64,000 bases of DNA from assembly GCF_001632745.1 (NCBI RefSeq), contig NZ_LQRT01000002.1:372001-436000 (forward strand). The letters are read 5' to 3'. The translations under genes and the position numbers were made by a program. The notes beneath the pieces are model-generated. The model was given only the letters and a program-made list of their open reading frames with translations, was not told where the DNA came from and did not search any database. Positions within the stretch are counted from its first letter, which is position 1. Each line of letters opens with the position of its first letter. The DNA comes from Aquimarina aggregata (GTDB lineage Bacteria; Bacteroidota; Bacteroidia; Flavobacteriales; Flavobacteriaceae). Below, in pieces: positions 9,646 through 20,700 of the stretch.

Positions 9646-9704
9646 TAAATAATATTAAAAGAAATTTTTTTTGATTTTCATTTTAACGATAGTATACAAA
9701 AGCT

Positions 9705-9712
9705 TACTTTTG
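9705..9712 (+). promoter_or_regulatory. Candidate -7 element for sucD
   Basis: TACTTTTG matches TAnnTTTG 35 bases before the sucD ATG. The -33 region is not clear (TTTTAA about 20 bases upstream), so confidence is moderate. Confidence 0.4.
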
Positions 9713-9746
9713 AAACTCTAAAAGAAATTAAAAAAATAATAACGCA

Positions 9747-10619
9747 ATGAGTGTTTTAGTAAATAAAGATTCAAAAATTATTGTTCAAGGATTTACAGGT
9801 AGTGAAGGTACATTTCATGCTACGCAAATGATTGAATATGGTACTAATATTGTTGGTGGAGTTACTCCTGGTAAAGGAGGACAAGTACATCTTGATAAAC
9901 CTGTTTTCAATACGGTAGAAGATGCTGTTAAAGAAGTAGGTGCTGATACTACAATAATTTTTGTGCCACCTGCGTTCGCTGCAGACGCTATAATGGAAGC
10001 AGCAGATGCTGGTATTAAAGTTATTATTACAATTACAGAAGGTATTCCTGTGGCTGATATGATCAAGGCCTCAGATTATATAAAGAGTAAAGAATGTAGA
10101 CTTATTGGACCTAACTGTCCGGGAGTAATTACACCTGGAGAAGCAAAAGTTGGTATTATGCCAGGTTTTGTATTCAAGAAAGGTAGAGTTGGTATTGTTT
10201 CTAAATCAGGAACATTAACATATGAAGCGGCGGATCAGGTTGTAAAACAAGGTTTAGGAATTACTACTGCAATTGGAATCGGAGGAGATCCTATCATTGG
10301 TACTACAACAAAAGAAGCAGTTGAGCTTTTAGTAAATGACCCTGAAACAGAATGTGTTGTTATGATTGGTGAAATTGGTGGACAGCTTGAAGCCGATGCT
10401 GCAAAATGGATAAAAGAAAGCGGTACTACTAAGCCAATAGTTGGGTTTATAGCAGGTGAAACTGCACCAGCAGGACGTACAATGGGACATGCAGGAGCAA
10501 TAGTAGGCGGTAGCGAAGATACTGCTGCAGCTAAAAAAGCTATTATGAGAGAATGTGGTATTCATGTTGTTGATTCTCCAGCAGAAATAGGAAAAAAAGT
10601 AGCAGAAGTTATTGGATAA
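9747..10619 (+). CDS. sucD: Succinyl-CoA ligase subunit alpha
   Basis: The alpha subunit of the TCA-cycle enzyme that converts succinyl-CoA, Pi and ADP or GDP to succinate, CoA and NTP. The 290 residues match the family. The N-terminal CoA-binding domain contains [21 protein letters not shown] and [12 protein letters not shown]; the phosphorylated active-site histidine lies in [10 protein letters not shown] near residue 247. The beta subunit gene (sucC) is not in this window, so the two subunits are encoded apart here. A strong terminator follows. Confidence 0.97.
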   Translation: MSVLVNKDSKIIVQGFTGSEGTFHATQMIEYGTNIVGGVTPGKGGQVHLDKPVFNTVEDAVKEVGADTTIIFVPPAFAADAIMEAADAGIKVIITITEGIPVADMIKASDYIKSKECRLIGPNCPGVITPGEAKVGIMPGFVFKKGRVGIVSKSGTLTYEAADQVVKQGLGITTAIGIGGDPIIGTTTKEAVELLVNDPETECVVMIGEIGGQLEADAAKWIKESGTTKPIVGFIAGETAPAGRTMGHAGAIVGGSEDTAAAKKAIMRECGIHVVDSPAEIGKKVAEVIG

Positions 10620-10640
10620 TAGCTTTAACAAGATATCAGA

Positions 10641-10673
10641 ACCTCTAAGTTACGTACTTAGGGGTTTTTTTTT
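10641..10673 (+). terminator. Intrinsic terminator after sucD
   Basis: ACCTCTAAGT, loop TACGT, ACTTAGGGGT followed by T8: a 10-bp stem with one G-U pair, 21 bases after the sucD stop codon. Confidence 0.9.
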
Positions 10674-10784
10674 GAAAAAAAACAAATGTTAAAAATTTAT
10701 TAAAAATTAAAATAATTCTACTCTTTCCCAGATTAATATTACTTCTTTACACTGTGAAAAAATAAAATAAATTTAGTTGGACAT

Positions 10785-13766
10785 ATGAAATTATTAAACA
10801 CCTTTTTATTGTTGTCATTGACAATGCTACTAAGTAATTGTAAAGATTCATCATCAAAAACAAATGAATCTAAAGAAATTGCTGTAGAACAACATACAGA
10901 CGCAGCAGGATTTACGTATGAGACGGTTACAAATGACCCTACAGGATTACGTTTATATACTTTAAATAATGGATTGAAAGTATATTTAGGTCAAAATGAA
11001 GAAGAACCTAAAATTCAAACATTAATTGCTGTGCGAGCTGGTTCGACTTATGACCCTGCAGATAATACAGGTTTAGCTCATTATTTAGAGCATATGGTTT
11101 TTAAAGGTACTGATGAGATAGGAACTCAGGATTTTGAAAAGGAAAAAGTGTTCTTAAAACAAATTTCTGATTTATACGAAGAACATAAAAAAGAAACCGA
11201 TCCAGAGAAGAAAAAAGAGATTTATAAAAAAATTGATGAAGTTTCTCAAGAAGCATCAAAGGTATCTATTGCCAATGAATATGACAAAATGTTAACATCC
11301 TTAGGTGCAGAAGGAACAAATGCATTTACATCTAATGAGCAAACGGTTTATGTAAATAAAATACCAACAAACGAATTAGACAAATGGTTAACGGTAGAAA
11401 GTGAACGATTTAGTCAGTTGGTTCTACGTTTGTTTCATACAGAGTTAGAGGCAGTTTATGAAGAATTTAATAGAGGCCAAGATAGTGATGGTCGTAAGCA
11501 ATACTTTGCAGTACTAGAAGGGTTATTTCCTAATCACCCATATGGTACTCAATCTACTATTGGTAAATCAGAACATTTAAAGAATCCTTCTATGGAAGCG
11601 ATTCATGCATATTTTGACAAGTATTATGTGCCAAACAATATGGCAGTTATTTTAGTAGGGGATATTGATTTTGATACTACAATCAAAAAGGTTAATGATG
11701 CTTTTGGAGGGTATGAAAAAAAGGAAGTCGAGCATCCAACATTTAAGGCAGAGGCTCCAATAACTTCTCCGATTAAAAAAGAAGTTTACGGACCAACAGC
11801 AGAGTCTATTTATGTAGCGTTTAGAACAGAAGGAAAAGGATCTGAACAAGAGATCATGATAACATTAATTGATTATATGTTAGCCAATGCGCAAGCAGGT
11901 TTGATAGATTTAAATCTTAACCAAAAACAATTGGTACAAAATGCTTCATCATTTACAAATTTTGATAATGATTATGGGTTTCATATTTTGTACGGATCGC
12001 CAAAAGCAGATCAGACTTTAGATGAAGTTAAAGAACTTTTATTAGCACAAGTAGAGAAGATAAAAAAAGGAGAGTTTGAAGATTGGTTAATAGAAGCCGT
12101 GATTAATGATCTTAGATTATCGCAAATTCAACAATATGAAAATGCTTCTTCTACCGCTTACTCATATCTAAATGCTTTTATAGGTTTTCAAGACTGGAAA
12201 AGTCGTTTAGAAATGTTAGACAAAATGAAAGGAATTACAAAGCAACAAGTAGTTGATTTGGCAAATAAGGTTTATGCTAATAATTACGTAGAAGTACATA
12301 AGATTAAGGGCGAAGATAAAAATATAGTAAAAGTAGATAAGCCAGGTATCACGCCAATAGAATTGAATAGAGGAAAAGAGTCCGCTTTTCTAAAAGAATT
12401 GAATAAGGTAGAACCTGTAGCTTTAACACCGCAGTTTATTGATTATAAAACGGCAATTAAAGAAAGTAAGACAAGTAACGGCCTAGAGGTTTCTTATATA
12501 GAAAACCCAAACAATGATATTTTTAGTCTTAATATTATTTTTGATATGGGACGAGATCATGATCGTAAAGTATCTTTAGCAGCAGGATATTTAGATTATC
12601 TAGGGACAGATAAGTATACACCTGAACAATTAAAGCAAGAGTTTTATAAAATAGGAATTAGCTATAATGTAAATGCATCTGCTGATAAAACTTATGTTGG
12701 TATTTCTGGATTAAAAGAAAATCTTGACGCAGGTTTAACTTTATTAGAGCATCTTTGGAATAACGCTGTTCCAAATCAAGAAACATATGATAAATATGTA
12801 GATAAAATCTTAAAAGGAAGACAGGATAGTAAAACTCAAAAAGGAAATATACTGTGGTCTGGACTTATGAGTTATGGACAATATGGAGAAAATTCAAGAT
12901 TGCGTAATATTTATTCTATCTCTGAATTAAAAGATATGAATCCAGAGGATTTAGTAAGTAAAATAAAAGAATTACGTAATTTTAAACAACGTATATTCTA
13001 TTATGGTAAAGATTTAGATGGAGCAATAGCATCATTAGATAAACATCATGTTGTTGATGGATCATTACAAGATTACCCTGAAAAGACAACCTATATTCAA
13101 AAGGAAACTGGAGGTAATGTGTATTTTGTAGATTATGATATGGTTCAAAGTGAAATGTTGTTGTTAGCCAAAGGTGCAGAATTTGATCCTAAAAAAATGG
13201 CTGCTTCTAGATTGTTTAATACTTATTTTGGTGGAGGATTATCATCGATAGTTTTTCAAGAAATTCGAGAATCAAAATCATTGGCATATTCTGCTTTTTC
13301 ATCATATGCACAAGCTTCAGAGAAAGGAAAATCAGATGTCGTATATGCATATATTGGTACACAAGCAAATAAGATGCCTCAGGCTGTAGATGCAATGATG
13401 GAGTTAATGACAAACATGCCAGAAGCAGAAGAGCAATTTAATCAAGCTAAAACAGCTACTTTGAAGAAGATTGCAGCTCAGCGAATAACAAAATCAAGTA
13501 TTTTTTGGACCTATGAAAGCCTTAAGAAAAGAGGAATCGATAATGATAATAGAGAAGAAATATATAATACAATTAAAAACATGACGCTAGACGATCTTAA
13601 ACTATTCTTTAATAAGAACATTAAAGGAGAGAATTATAATGTTCTAGTTATTGGTAATAAAAAAGATATAGATTTTAAATCGTTGTCTAAGTTAGGAGAA
13701 GTTAAAGAGATGGATATAGATTATCTTTTTAACTATGAAAAAGAAAGTAAAGATGTTAAGCTTTAA
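10785..13766 (+). CDS. M16-family zinc peptidase lipoprotein
   Basis: A 993-residue pitrilysin/insulinase-family protein made of two M16 halves. The signal peptide ends in a lipobox, LLSNC with Cys19, so it is probably lipid-anchored in the cell envelope. The inverted zinc motif HYLEH lies at residues 99-103, with the downstream glutamate probably in ELEAVYEEFNR. The C-terminal half has the non-catalytic GGGLSSIVFQEIRESKSLAYSA motif that closes the peptide chamber. Such enzymes degrade peptides; in Bacteroidota they are usually described only as peptidases of the outer envelope. It is flanked by terminators on both sides, so it looks monocistronic. Confidence 0.92.
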   Translation: MKLLNTFLLLSLTMLLSNCKDSSSKTNESKEIAVEQHTDAAGFTYETVTNDPTGLRLYTLNNGLKVYLGQNEEEPKIQTLIAVRAGSTYDPADNTGLAHYLEHMVFKGTDEIGTQDFEKEKVFLKQISDLYEEHKKETDPEKKKEIYKKIDEVSQEASKVSIANEYDKMLTSLGAEGTNAFTSNEQTVYVNKIPTNELDKWLTVESERFSQLVLRLFHTELEAVYEEFNRGQDSDGRKQYFAVLEGLFPNHPYGTQSTIGKSEHLKNPSMEAIHAYFDKYYVPNNMAVILVGDIDFDTTIKKVNDAFGGYEKKEVEHPTFKAEAPITSPIKKEVYGPTAESIYVAFRTEGKGSEQEIMITLIDYMLANAQAGLIDLNLNQKQLVQNASSFTNFDNDYGFHILYGSPKADQTLDEVKELLLAQVEKIKKGEFEDWLIEAVINDLRLSQIQQYENASSTAYSYLNAFIGFQDWKSRLEMLDKMKGITKQQVVDLANKVYANNYVEVHKIKGEDKNIVKVDKPGITPIELNRGKESAFLKELNKVEPVALTPQFIDYKTAIKESKTSNGLEVSYIENPNNDIFSLNIIFDMGRDHDRKVSLAAGYLDYLGTDKYTPEQLKQEFYKIGISYNVNASADKTYVGISGLKENLDAGLTLLEHLWNNAVPNQETYDKYVDKILKGRQDSKTQKGNILWSGLMSYGQYGENSRLRNIYSISELKDMNPEDLVSKIKELRNFKQRIFYYGKDLDGAIASLDKHHVVDGSLQDYPEKTTYIQKETGGNVYFVDYDMVQSEMLLLAKGAEFDPKKMAASRLFNTYFGGGLSSIVFQEIRESKSLAYSAFSSYAQASEKGKSDVVYAYIGTQANKMPQAVDAMMELMTNMPEAEEQFNQAKTATLKKIAAQRITKSSIFWTYESLKKRGIDNDNREEIYNTIKNMTLDDLKLFFNKNIKGENYNVLVIGNKKDIDFKSLSKLGEVKEMDIDYLFNYEKESKDVKL

Positions 13767-13794
13767 AATTTTATTTTTAGAAAAATTTTGTAAT

Positions 13795-13823
13795 AAACCC
13801 TGTGAGAAATCACAGGGTTTATT
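13795..13823 (+). terminator. Intrinsic terminator after the M16 peptidase
   Basis: AAACCCTGTG, loop AGAAAT, CACAGGGTTT: a perfect 10-bp stem 28 bases after the stop codon. The T tract is short (TTTATTG), so efficiency may be modest. Confidence 0.7.
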
Positions 13824-13824
13824 G

Positions 13825-13854
13825 TTGGTCACCAGTTTGTAATTCTTATATTTG
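13825..13854 (+). promoter_or_regulatory. Promoter for fabG
   Basis: TTG at about 13825-13827, a 19-base spacer and TATATTTG at 13847-13854 match the Bacteroidota -33/-7 consensus well. Transcription would start near 13861, about 30 bases before the fabG ATG. Confidence 0.6.
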
Positions 13855-13891
13855 ATCTAATCATTAAATAACACAAAAATAATTAAGGCGA

Positions 13892-14638
13892 ATGAATCTT
13901 TTACAAGGAAAAACGGCTATTATCACAGGTGCCACAAGAGGTATAGGAAAGGGTATAGCAGAAGTTTTTGCACAAAACGGGGCCAATGTTGCTTTTACAT
14001 ATAGTTCTTCAGTAGAAGCTGCAGAAAAATTAGAAAAAGAATTAAATGATTTAGGTATCAAGGCAAAAGGTTATCAAAGTAATGCAGCTAATTATGATCA
14101 GGCACAGGAGCTAGCTAAAGATGTATTAGAAACTTTTGGAAGTATTGATATTTTGGTAAATAATGCTGGTATTACAAAGGATAATCTTTTAATGCGTATG
14201 GGCGAAGAAGATTTTGACAAAGTAATAGAGGTAAACCTTAAGAGTATTTTTAATATGACTAAAGCAGTACAGAGAACTATGCTTAAGCAACGCAAAGGAA
14301 GTATTATTAATATGAGCTCTGTTGTCGGTATTAAAGGTAATGCTGGGCAAGCTAACTATGCAGCCTCTAAAGCTGGTATTATCGGTTTTTCTAAATCGGT
14401 AGCTCTTGAACTTGGATCGAGAAATATAAGAAGTAATGTTGTTGCACCAGGTTTTATCGAAACCGAAATGACTGCAAAACTAGATGAAAAAGTTGTTGAA
14501 GGATGGAGAAATGCAATCCCACTAAAAAGAGGAGGTTCTCCAGAAGATATAGCAAACGCTTGTTTATTTTTAGCTAGTGATTTAAGTGCATATATAACAG
14601 GGCAAGTAATTCCTGTTGATGGCGGAATGCTTACTTGA
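13892..14638 (+). CDS. fabG: 3-oxoacyl-ACP reductase FabG
   Basis: The NADPH-dependent ketoreductase of fatty acid elongation, a classical short-chain dehydrogenase of 248 residues. The nucleotide motif TGATRGIGKG lies at about residues 12-21, NNAGIT near 87, the catalytic Ser in NMSSVVG and the YAASK motif near 153-157; the C-terminus ends AYITGQVIPVDGGMLT as in true FabG. Its stop region touches the next gene, which starts 8 bases downstream from its first ATG. The link between FabG and the membrane protein behind it is only positional. Confidence 0.95.
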   Translation: MNLLQGKTAIITGATRGIGKGIAEVFAQNGANVAFTYSSSVEAAEKLEKELNDLGIKAKGYQSNAANYDQAQELAKDVLETFGSIDILVNNAGITKDNLLMRMGEEDFDKVIEVNLKSIFNMTKAVQRTMLKQRKGSIINMSSVVGIKGNAGQANYAASKAGIIGFSKSVALELGSRNIRSNVVAPGFIETEMTAKLDEKVVEGWRNAIPLKRGGSPEDIANACLFLASDLSAYITGQVIPVDGGMLT

Positions 14639-14646
14639 TTTTAAGA

Positions 14647-16677
14647 ATGCAAACACAAACTATTTTATTGATTATAGCAGCTTTTATCATAGCAATGGTA
14701 ATAGCCTTGTTTCAATATTGGTATAAAGCAAAGAATAGACAAAAGAAGAATCTATTCTTTGCTTTTTTACGTTTTTTAAGTGTTTTCTCTCTATTAGTAT
14801 TATTGATTAATCCAACTTTTAAAAAAAACACATATTATACAGAAAAACCAACATTAGTTGTTGCTATAGATAACTCAGCATCTATCAAACATCTTAAGCA
14901 AGAACAAGAAGTTAGTCAACTTGTTCAACAATTAGAAGAACATAAAGATCTCAACAACAGATTTAATATTAGATATTATACATTTTCTTCTGAATTAAAT
15001 GATAGTCTGAATTTTTCTTTCTTAGAAAAGCAAACTAATATTTCAAAAACATTAGAAGACTTAAATCAGATTTATAAAAACACTATTGCCCCTACATTAT
15101 TATTAACAGATGGTAATCAAACCTATGGCAAAGATTATCAGTATACCAGTAAAAAGTATAAGCAGGCAGTATACCCAGTTGTAATTGGTGATACAACAAC
15201 AGTCGTAGACACTAAAATCCAACAATTAAATGTAAATCGGTACGCATATTTAAAAAATAAGTTTCCGGTAGAAGTTATTCTTACATATTCAGGCAATCAA
15301 GAAGTAAAGAGTAAATTCGAAATTAAATCAGGAAATGGTGTCTTGTATAGTCAAGATATTTCATTTTCTGAAGAAAATAATTCTACAATAATAAACTTTA
15401 GCTTACCAGCAAATAATGCAGGTGTACAAAAATATACGGCGCAACTGATTCCGTTGGCCAATGAAAAAAATAGAATCAATAACCGTAAAGTTTTTGCAGT
15501 AGAAGTTATTGATCAAAAAACCAATGTGTTGATAGTGAGTGATATTTCACATCCAGATCTGGGCGCATTTAAAAAAAGTATTGAAAGTAATGAAAGGCGT
15601 GATTTAACTATCAAAAGACCTTCAGAAATACAGGCTTTAGAAGATTATCAATTAGTTGTTTTATATCAGCCTAACGCTAGATTTAAAAATTTGTATGATA
15701 AATTAAAAGCTTCGAAAAAGAATTATTTTACAATAACTGGGGCTAAAACAGATTGGGGATTTATTAATAGAATACAGAATAAATATAGACAAGAAATTAC
15801 TGGACAAAGCGAGTATTACATTCCAAAATTTAATAGTAATTACGGATCATTTTTGTTTGATGATATAGGTTTTCAAAATTATCCTCCGCTTGTTGGTGCT
15901 TTCGGAGAAATAAAGGTTAATGTAAATTTTGACACATTATTGTTTAGAACAATTAGTAATATAGAAACCCAAGAACCTTTATTAATTACGATAGAAGAAA
16001 ACGGAGTGCGTGAAGGGGTGTTGTTTGGAGAAGGTATATGGCGTTGGCGTGCACAAAATTATCTAAATACTCAGGGATTTGAAAGTTTTGATGATTTTTT
16101 TGGGAAAATTGTACAATATTTAGCATCCAGTAAGAGAAAAAGTAGATTAAATACAACTTCAGAATCTTTTTATTATGGTAATGCAAATATTAAGATTAAG
16201 GCAGAATACTTCACCAAGAACTATGAATTCGACAGAAGAGGTAATTTACGTATTACTATTAAGAATACAGATTCAGAAGCTACACAAACAATACCAATGA
16301 TTCTTAAAAACAACTCATATGAAGTTGATTTGAGTAATTTATCTACTGGTAATTACGAATATACAGTGACCGCTATTGGTGAAAACATAGCAAGATCAGG
16401 AAGTTTTGCAGTACTAGAGTATAATGTAGAACAACAATTTCTTAATGCTGATGTAACAAAACTTAAGCAAGTTGCTACTAATACAAATGGAAAGATAAGT
16501 TATTTAGATCAGCAAGATGATTTAATGAATAGTTTGATACAAGATCAGCGGTACCAAGTGATTCAGAAAAGCAAAGAAAATGTAGTATCTTTAATAGATT
16601 GGAAATATCTTCTAGCAATAGTTATTTTGTTACTTGCGATAGAATGGTTTGCAAGAAAATATAACGGACTTATTTAA
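14647..16677 (+). CDS. Membrane-anchored von Willebrand A-type protein
   Basis: From the ATG at 14647 it has 676 residues. Two N-terminal transmembrane helices (TILLIIAAFIIAMVIALF and LFFAFLRFLSVFSLLVLLI) are followed by a vWA-like domain with a MIDAS-type DNSAS (VVAIDNSASIKH) and LLTDGNQT, then a long extracytoplasmic part with beta-rich, BatA-like segments, and a final helix near the C-terminus (KYLLAIVILLLAIEWFARK). The topology resembles Bat-type proteins of Bacteroidota, but it stands alone without MoxR or BatB/C neighbours. The TTG at 14635, overlapping fabG, is a possible alternative start. Role unknown; metal-dependent protein binding at the membrane is the inference. Confidence 0.7.
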   Translation: MQTQTILLIIAAFIIAMVIALFQYWYKAKNRQKKNLFFAFLRFLSVFSLLVLLINPTFKKNTYYTEKPTLVVAIDNSASIKHLKQEQEVSQLVQQLEEHKDLNNRFNIRYYTFSSELNDSLNFSFLEKQTNISKTLEDLNQIYKNTIAPTLLLTDGNQTYGKDYQYTSKKYKQAVYPVVIGDTTTVVDTKIQQLNVNRYAYLKNKFPVEVILTYSGNQEVKSKFEIKSGNGVLYSQDISFSEENNSTIINFSLPANNAGVQKYTAQLIPLANEKNRINNRKVFAVEVIDQKTNVLIVSDISHPDLGAFKKSIESNERRDLTIKRPSEIQALEDYQLVVLYQPNARFKNLYDKLKASKKNYFTITGAKTDWGFINRIQNKYRQEITGQSEYYIPKFNSNYGSFLFDDIGFQNYPPLVGAFGEIKVNVNFDTLLFRTISNIETQEPLLITIEENGVREGVLFGEGIWRWRAQNYLNTQGFESFDDFFGKIVQYLASSKRKSRLNTTSESFYYGNANIKIKAEYFTKNYEFDRRGNLRITIKNTDSEATQTIPMILKNNSYEVDLSNLSTGNYEYTVTAIGENIARSGSFAVLEYNVEQQFLNADVTKLKQVATNTNGKISYLDQQDDLMNSLIQDQRYQVIQKSKENVVSLIDWKYLLAIVILLLAIEWFARKYNGLI

Positions 16678-16696
16678 AATTAAACTCAAAATTATT

Positions 16697-17515
16697 ATGG
16701 AAAGATTACCAAAAATAGGATTACCTATTCTTATTATTATTGTATTGTTAATTGTCTTTATTTCAAAAGCTTCGGTTAATATAGGTTATGGAGAAGCAGG
16801 AGTCTTATTTAAAACCTTTGGCGGAGGTGTAGTAACGGATGAACCTGCCCTAGGAGAGGGGTTTCATATCATAGCACCGTGGAATAAGGTTTATGTATAC
16901 AATACTAAACAACAAGAAGTTTTCGAAAAGAAAATGCAGGTATTATCGTCTAATGGATTAGAAATATCTTTAGATGTATCTGTTTTATATCAACCTAAAA
17001 TGGAAAAATTAGGTTTACTACATCAAACTAAAGGTGAAGACTACCTTAATATCGTTATTGTTCCTGAAATTCGTGCAGTAGCTAGAAGTGTAGTAGGAAG
17101 ATATACACCAGAGCAATTATATTCTACGAAAAGAGATGCCATACAAAATGAAATTTTTGAAGAAACAAAAAAGAAAGTAGATGGTCAATATGTTCAATTA
17201 AACGCTGTTTTAGTAAGAGATGTAACCTTACCAATAGCTATAAAAGAAGCGATAGAACGTAAATTAAAACAAGAACAAGAATCCTTAGAGTATGAATTCA
17301 GAATTGAAAAAGCTAAAAAAGAAGCAGAAAGACAAAGAATTGATGCAGAAGGTAAAGCTGCTGCAAATACAATTTTAAGTGCTTCGCTAACGGATAAAAT
17401 TCTTAAAGAAAAAGGTATTGAAGCTACATTAGAGCTTTCTAAATCTCCTAATGCAAAAGTTATTGTTGTTGGATCTGGAAAAGATGGGATGCCTCTAATT
17501 TTAGGAAATCAATAA
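16697..17515 (+). CDS. SPFH/prohibitin-family membrane protein
   Basis: A 272-residue prohibitin-like protein with one N-terminal membrane helix (IGLPILIIIVLLIVFISKA) and an SPFH domain (about 25-190) whose landmarks are GEAGVLFKTFGGGVV, GFHIIAPWNKVYVYNTKQQEV and the ARSVVGRYTPEQLYSTKR segment. A charged coiled coil rich in Glu, Lys and Ala (about 190-240) follows. Such proteins form large ring-like oligomers at membrane microdomains and often modulate FtsH-type proteases. The ATG at 16697 is preferred over an upstream ATG at 16649 that would overlap the vWA gene. It follows the vWA gene closely and ends at a strong terminator. Confidence 0.85.
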   Translation: MERLPKIGLPILIIIVLLIVFISKASVNIGYGEAGVLFKTFGGGVVTDEPALGEGFHIIAPWNKVYVYNTKQQEVFEKKMQVLSSNGLEISLDVSVLYQPKMEKLGLLHQTKGEDYLNIVIVPEIRAVARSVVGRYTPEQLYSTKRDAIQNEIFEETKKKVDGQYVQLNAVLVRDVTLPIAIKEAIERKLKQEQESLEYEFRIEKAKKEAERQRIDAEGKAAANTILSASLTDKILKEKGIEATLELSKSPNAKVIVVGSGKDGMPLILGNQ

Positions 17516-17537
17516 AATTTACACACAATTTTAGTAC

Positions 17538-17573
17538 AAAACTGCTTATTTAATTAAATAAGCAGTTTTTTTA
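17538..17573 (+). terminator. Intrinsic terminator after the SPFH gene
   Basis: AAACTGCTTATTT, loop AATT, AAATAAGCAGTTT followed by more T: a perfect 13-bp stem, 22 bases after the stop codon. Confidence 0.9.
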
Positions 17574-17712
17574 TTTAAATCCTTATTTTTAGAGGGTTTT
17601 TGGGAATATTAATTTGATAGTTGAAATGTTAAAATTTAAGTATTAATGTGTTAAAAATAGGTTAAACACCATAAAAATACTACTTTTAAACCTCAAACTC
17701 AACTTTAATAAT

Positions 17713-20700
17713 ATGACTAAAAAATTAGTTGGCTCATGTATAGTGGGCTTAAGCTTGGTTACTTTATCTCTATTAGTATTACCTCCCCGGAATAAAAATG
17801 ATGAAAAACAAAGTAGCAATCAAGAAGACATTGTTAGCTTAAGAAAGCAACATTCAGAACATTTAGCAAATAGTCCATTTAAAGAGACTATTAAACTTAC
17901 TAAAAAAGAAAGAAAAGCTAAAGGACTCCCTCCTAAACAATATTTCGAACAAATGTGGGAGTTAACAATTAATCCACAAACTGGTAAAACATCACCAGAA
18001 AATATTCAAAACCTTCAAAAAGAATTGAAATCAAAAAGAGGAAACGCTAAAAGCGCTCCCGGTGATTCTCAAAGTAACCCTTGGATAGAAAGAGGGCCAA
18101 ATGATATTGGTGGTCGTACTAGAGCCATCCTTTTTGATCCTAACGACAGCAGTAATAGACGAGTGTATGCTGGTGGAGTTAGTGGTGGTTTATGGGTTAA
18201 TAATAATATTACTTCTTCTACTTCTCAATGGAGTAGAGTACAAAATGTCCCAGGTAATTTATCTGTTACTTCTCTTACCGTGGATCCTCGAAATTCAAAT
18301 ATTTGGTACATGGGAACCGGAGAGCAGTATACTGCAGGTGATGTAGTAGGTAATGGGGTTTATCGTTCTGTAGATGGTGGTAGTAGCTGGCAAGCACTTA
18401 CCATTCCTGCTGCAGGTGGCGGAAACATTAATTTTAACGCTAATAACCTTTTTATTTCAGGTATTTTTTATGTTAATGACATCGTAGCTTGGAATAATAC
18501 AGCTCAAAATCGTACAGAATTATTCGTTGGAGTAGGAGCACACTCATATGGTGATGCAGCCGGACCAGCAAACTGGTTAGGTTTTCAAACTGCAGGATTG
18601 TATCGCTCAATTGATGGTGGAAGTACTTGGAACAGAATTGAATCTACAAACATGAGATTTGATTTTAGAGGTACAGACTATTCATATATTCCAAATGATT
18701 TTGAAATTGGAGCAGATAATACATTATGGATGGGTACTATAACAACTCCGGGAATTGGAGGAGATGGTGGTGGACGAGTATTTAGCTCAACTAACGGTGC
18801 AACATGGACTCAGGTTACCGTTTTAGCAGATGCAAATAGAGTTGAATTAGAAACTTCTACTACTGATGCAAATAAAATTTATGCACTGACTCAAGGGGTT
18901 TCAGATCCTATACATATCTATAGAACAACCAATAAATTTGGAAACGTGACAGCGACAGCATTACCAAATGATGCAGATGCAGGAATTCCTGATAATGATT
19001 TTACAAGAGGACAAGCGTTTTATGATTTAATGATAGAGGCAGATCCTAATAATGATGATATAGTATATGTAGGTGGTATTGATCTTTTTAGATCTACAAA
19101 TAGTGGTAATTCTTGGTCTCAAATCTCGAAATGGTCAAACAATTCAGGTTTAGCTAGTTTACCAGTTTCTTTGGTTCATGCCGATCAACATGCAATGACT
19201 TTTAGACCCGGAAATTCTAATCAGGCAATTTTTGGAAATGATGGTGGTATATTTTATGCCTCTAGTTTATCTACAGCATCAAGTTCAAATGTTTTTGGTG
19301 CTAGAAATAACAACTATAATGTAACTCAATATGTTAAAGCCGGAATAGGACCTAACGGTACTGGTGATGTTGTAGGTATTTTCTCTGCTGGAGCACAGGA
19401 TAACGGATCACAGGCATTTAGAAACGCTTCCGCAGGAATTAATGGTTCTGAAGAACTTTCTGATGGTGACGGTTTCTATACTTTTGTAGATAAAGATGGT
19501 GAGTATATGACCGCTACCTTTACAAATAACAATATTTATAGATTTAATCTACCATGGGATGGTAGAGGCAGACGTCAAGGTGGAGCAACCACATTGTTAA
19601 GAGAAAATTCTGGAGATTTTGTGAATCAGATGGGATATGATAGTGATCGTGACTATTTATTGTCAAATGCTACGGTACGTAATGCAGATAACACAAGTAC
19701 TTTTGCTATTAAAACAATCGATGTTGCAAATAATCGTAATGCAAATATTACTAATGCGTTATTAACAAGTAAACCAACTGCATTTATTGCTTCTCCATTT
19801 GCAAACGCGACATGGTACGTTGGAACCGCAGCAGGAGGTCTTTTAAGACTTACAGGAGTAGGAGTAGGTTCGGCAAATTGGACAGAAATTACAACACCAT
19901 TTGTAGGTTCAGTTTCTTCTGTTAGACTAGGAGCTACTGCAAATGATATCATGGTAACAATACATAATTATGGTGTAACCAGTGTTTGGCTTACTTCTAA
20001 TGGGGGTACAAGCTGGACTAGTAAAGAAGGAGATTTACCAGATATCCCTGTAAGAGATATTTTACAAAATCCATTAGATAGAACAGAGGTTATATTAGCC
20101 ACTCAATTAGGAGTATGGGTTACTAAAAACTTTGATGCAACTAATCCTAACTGGAGTCAAGCATATAATGGAATGAGTGATGCAAGCGTAACATCATTTG
20201 ATTATTGGGCTGTTAATGGAGATGATAATAATAATAAAATTATAGCTTCTACATATGGTCGTGGAGTGTTTACAGGTTCATTTACATCTAATTCTGTTGC
20301 TGATACGCAGGCTCCATCTGCACCAACAAATTTAACAGCGTCAAATACTACGCAAACAACAGTAGATTTAAGTTGGTCGGCTTCAACCGATAATGTTGGA
20401 GTATCTGGATATGAAGTACTACAAGATGGTGCAGTGCTTGGTTCTGTTACAGGAACAAATACAACAGTATCTGGACTAACGGCTAATACTTCATATACTT
20501 TTAGAGTAAGAGCAACAGATGCAGCAGGTAATACTTCTGGAAACAGTAATAGTGTTGCTGTTACAACAGCAAGCGCTGGCGGAGGGGGAACCTCTGGATG
20601 TACAGCAGGAGTATCTTCTTTTCCTTATAATGAAGGATTTGAAAGCGGATTAGGAGGTTGGACTCAAGGATCGGGAGATGATTTTGATTGGATTCGTCAA

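Noticed and set aside
13216..13413. Minus-strand ORF in the M16 peptidase gene
   Set aside because: Short shadow frame with no motif, opposite the conserved C-terminal M16 motif.
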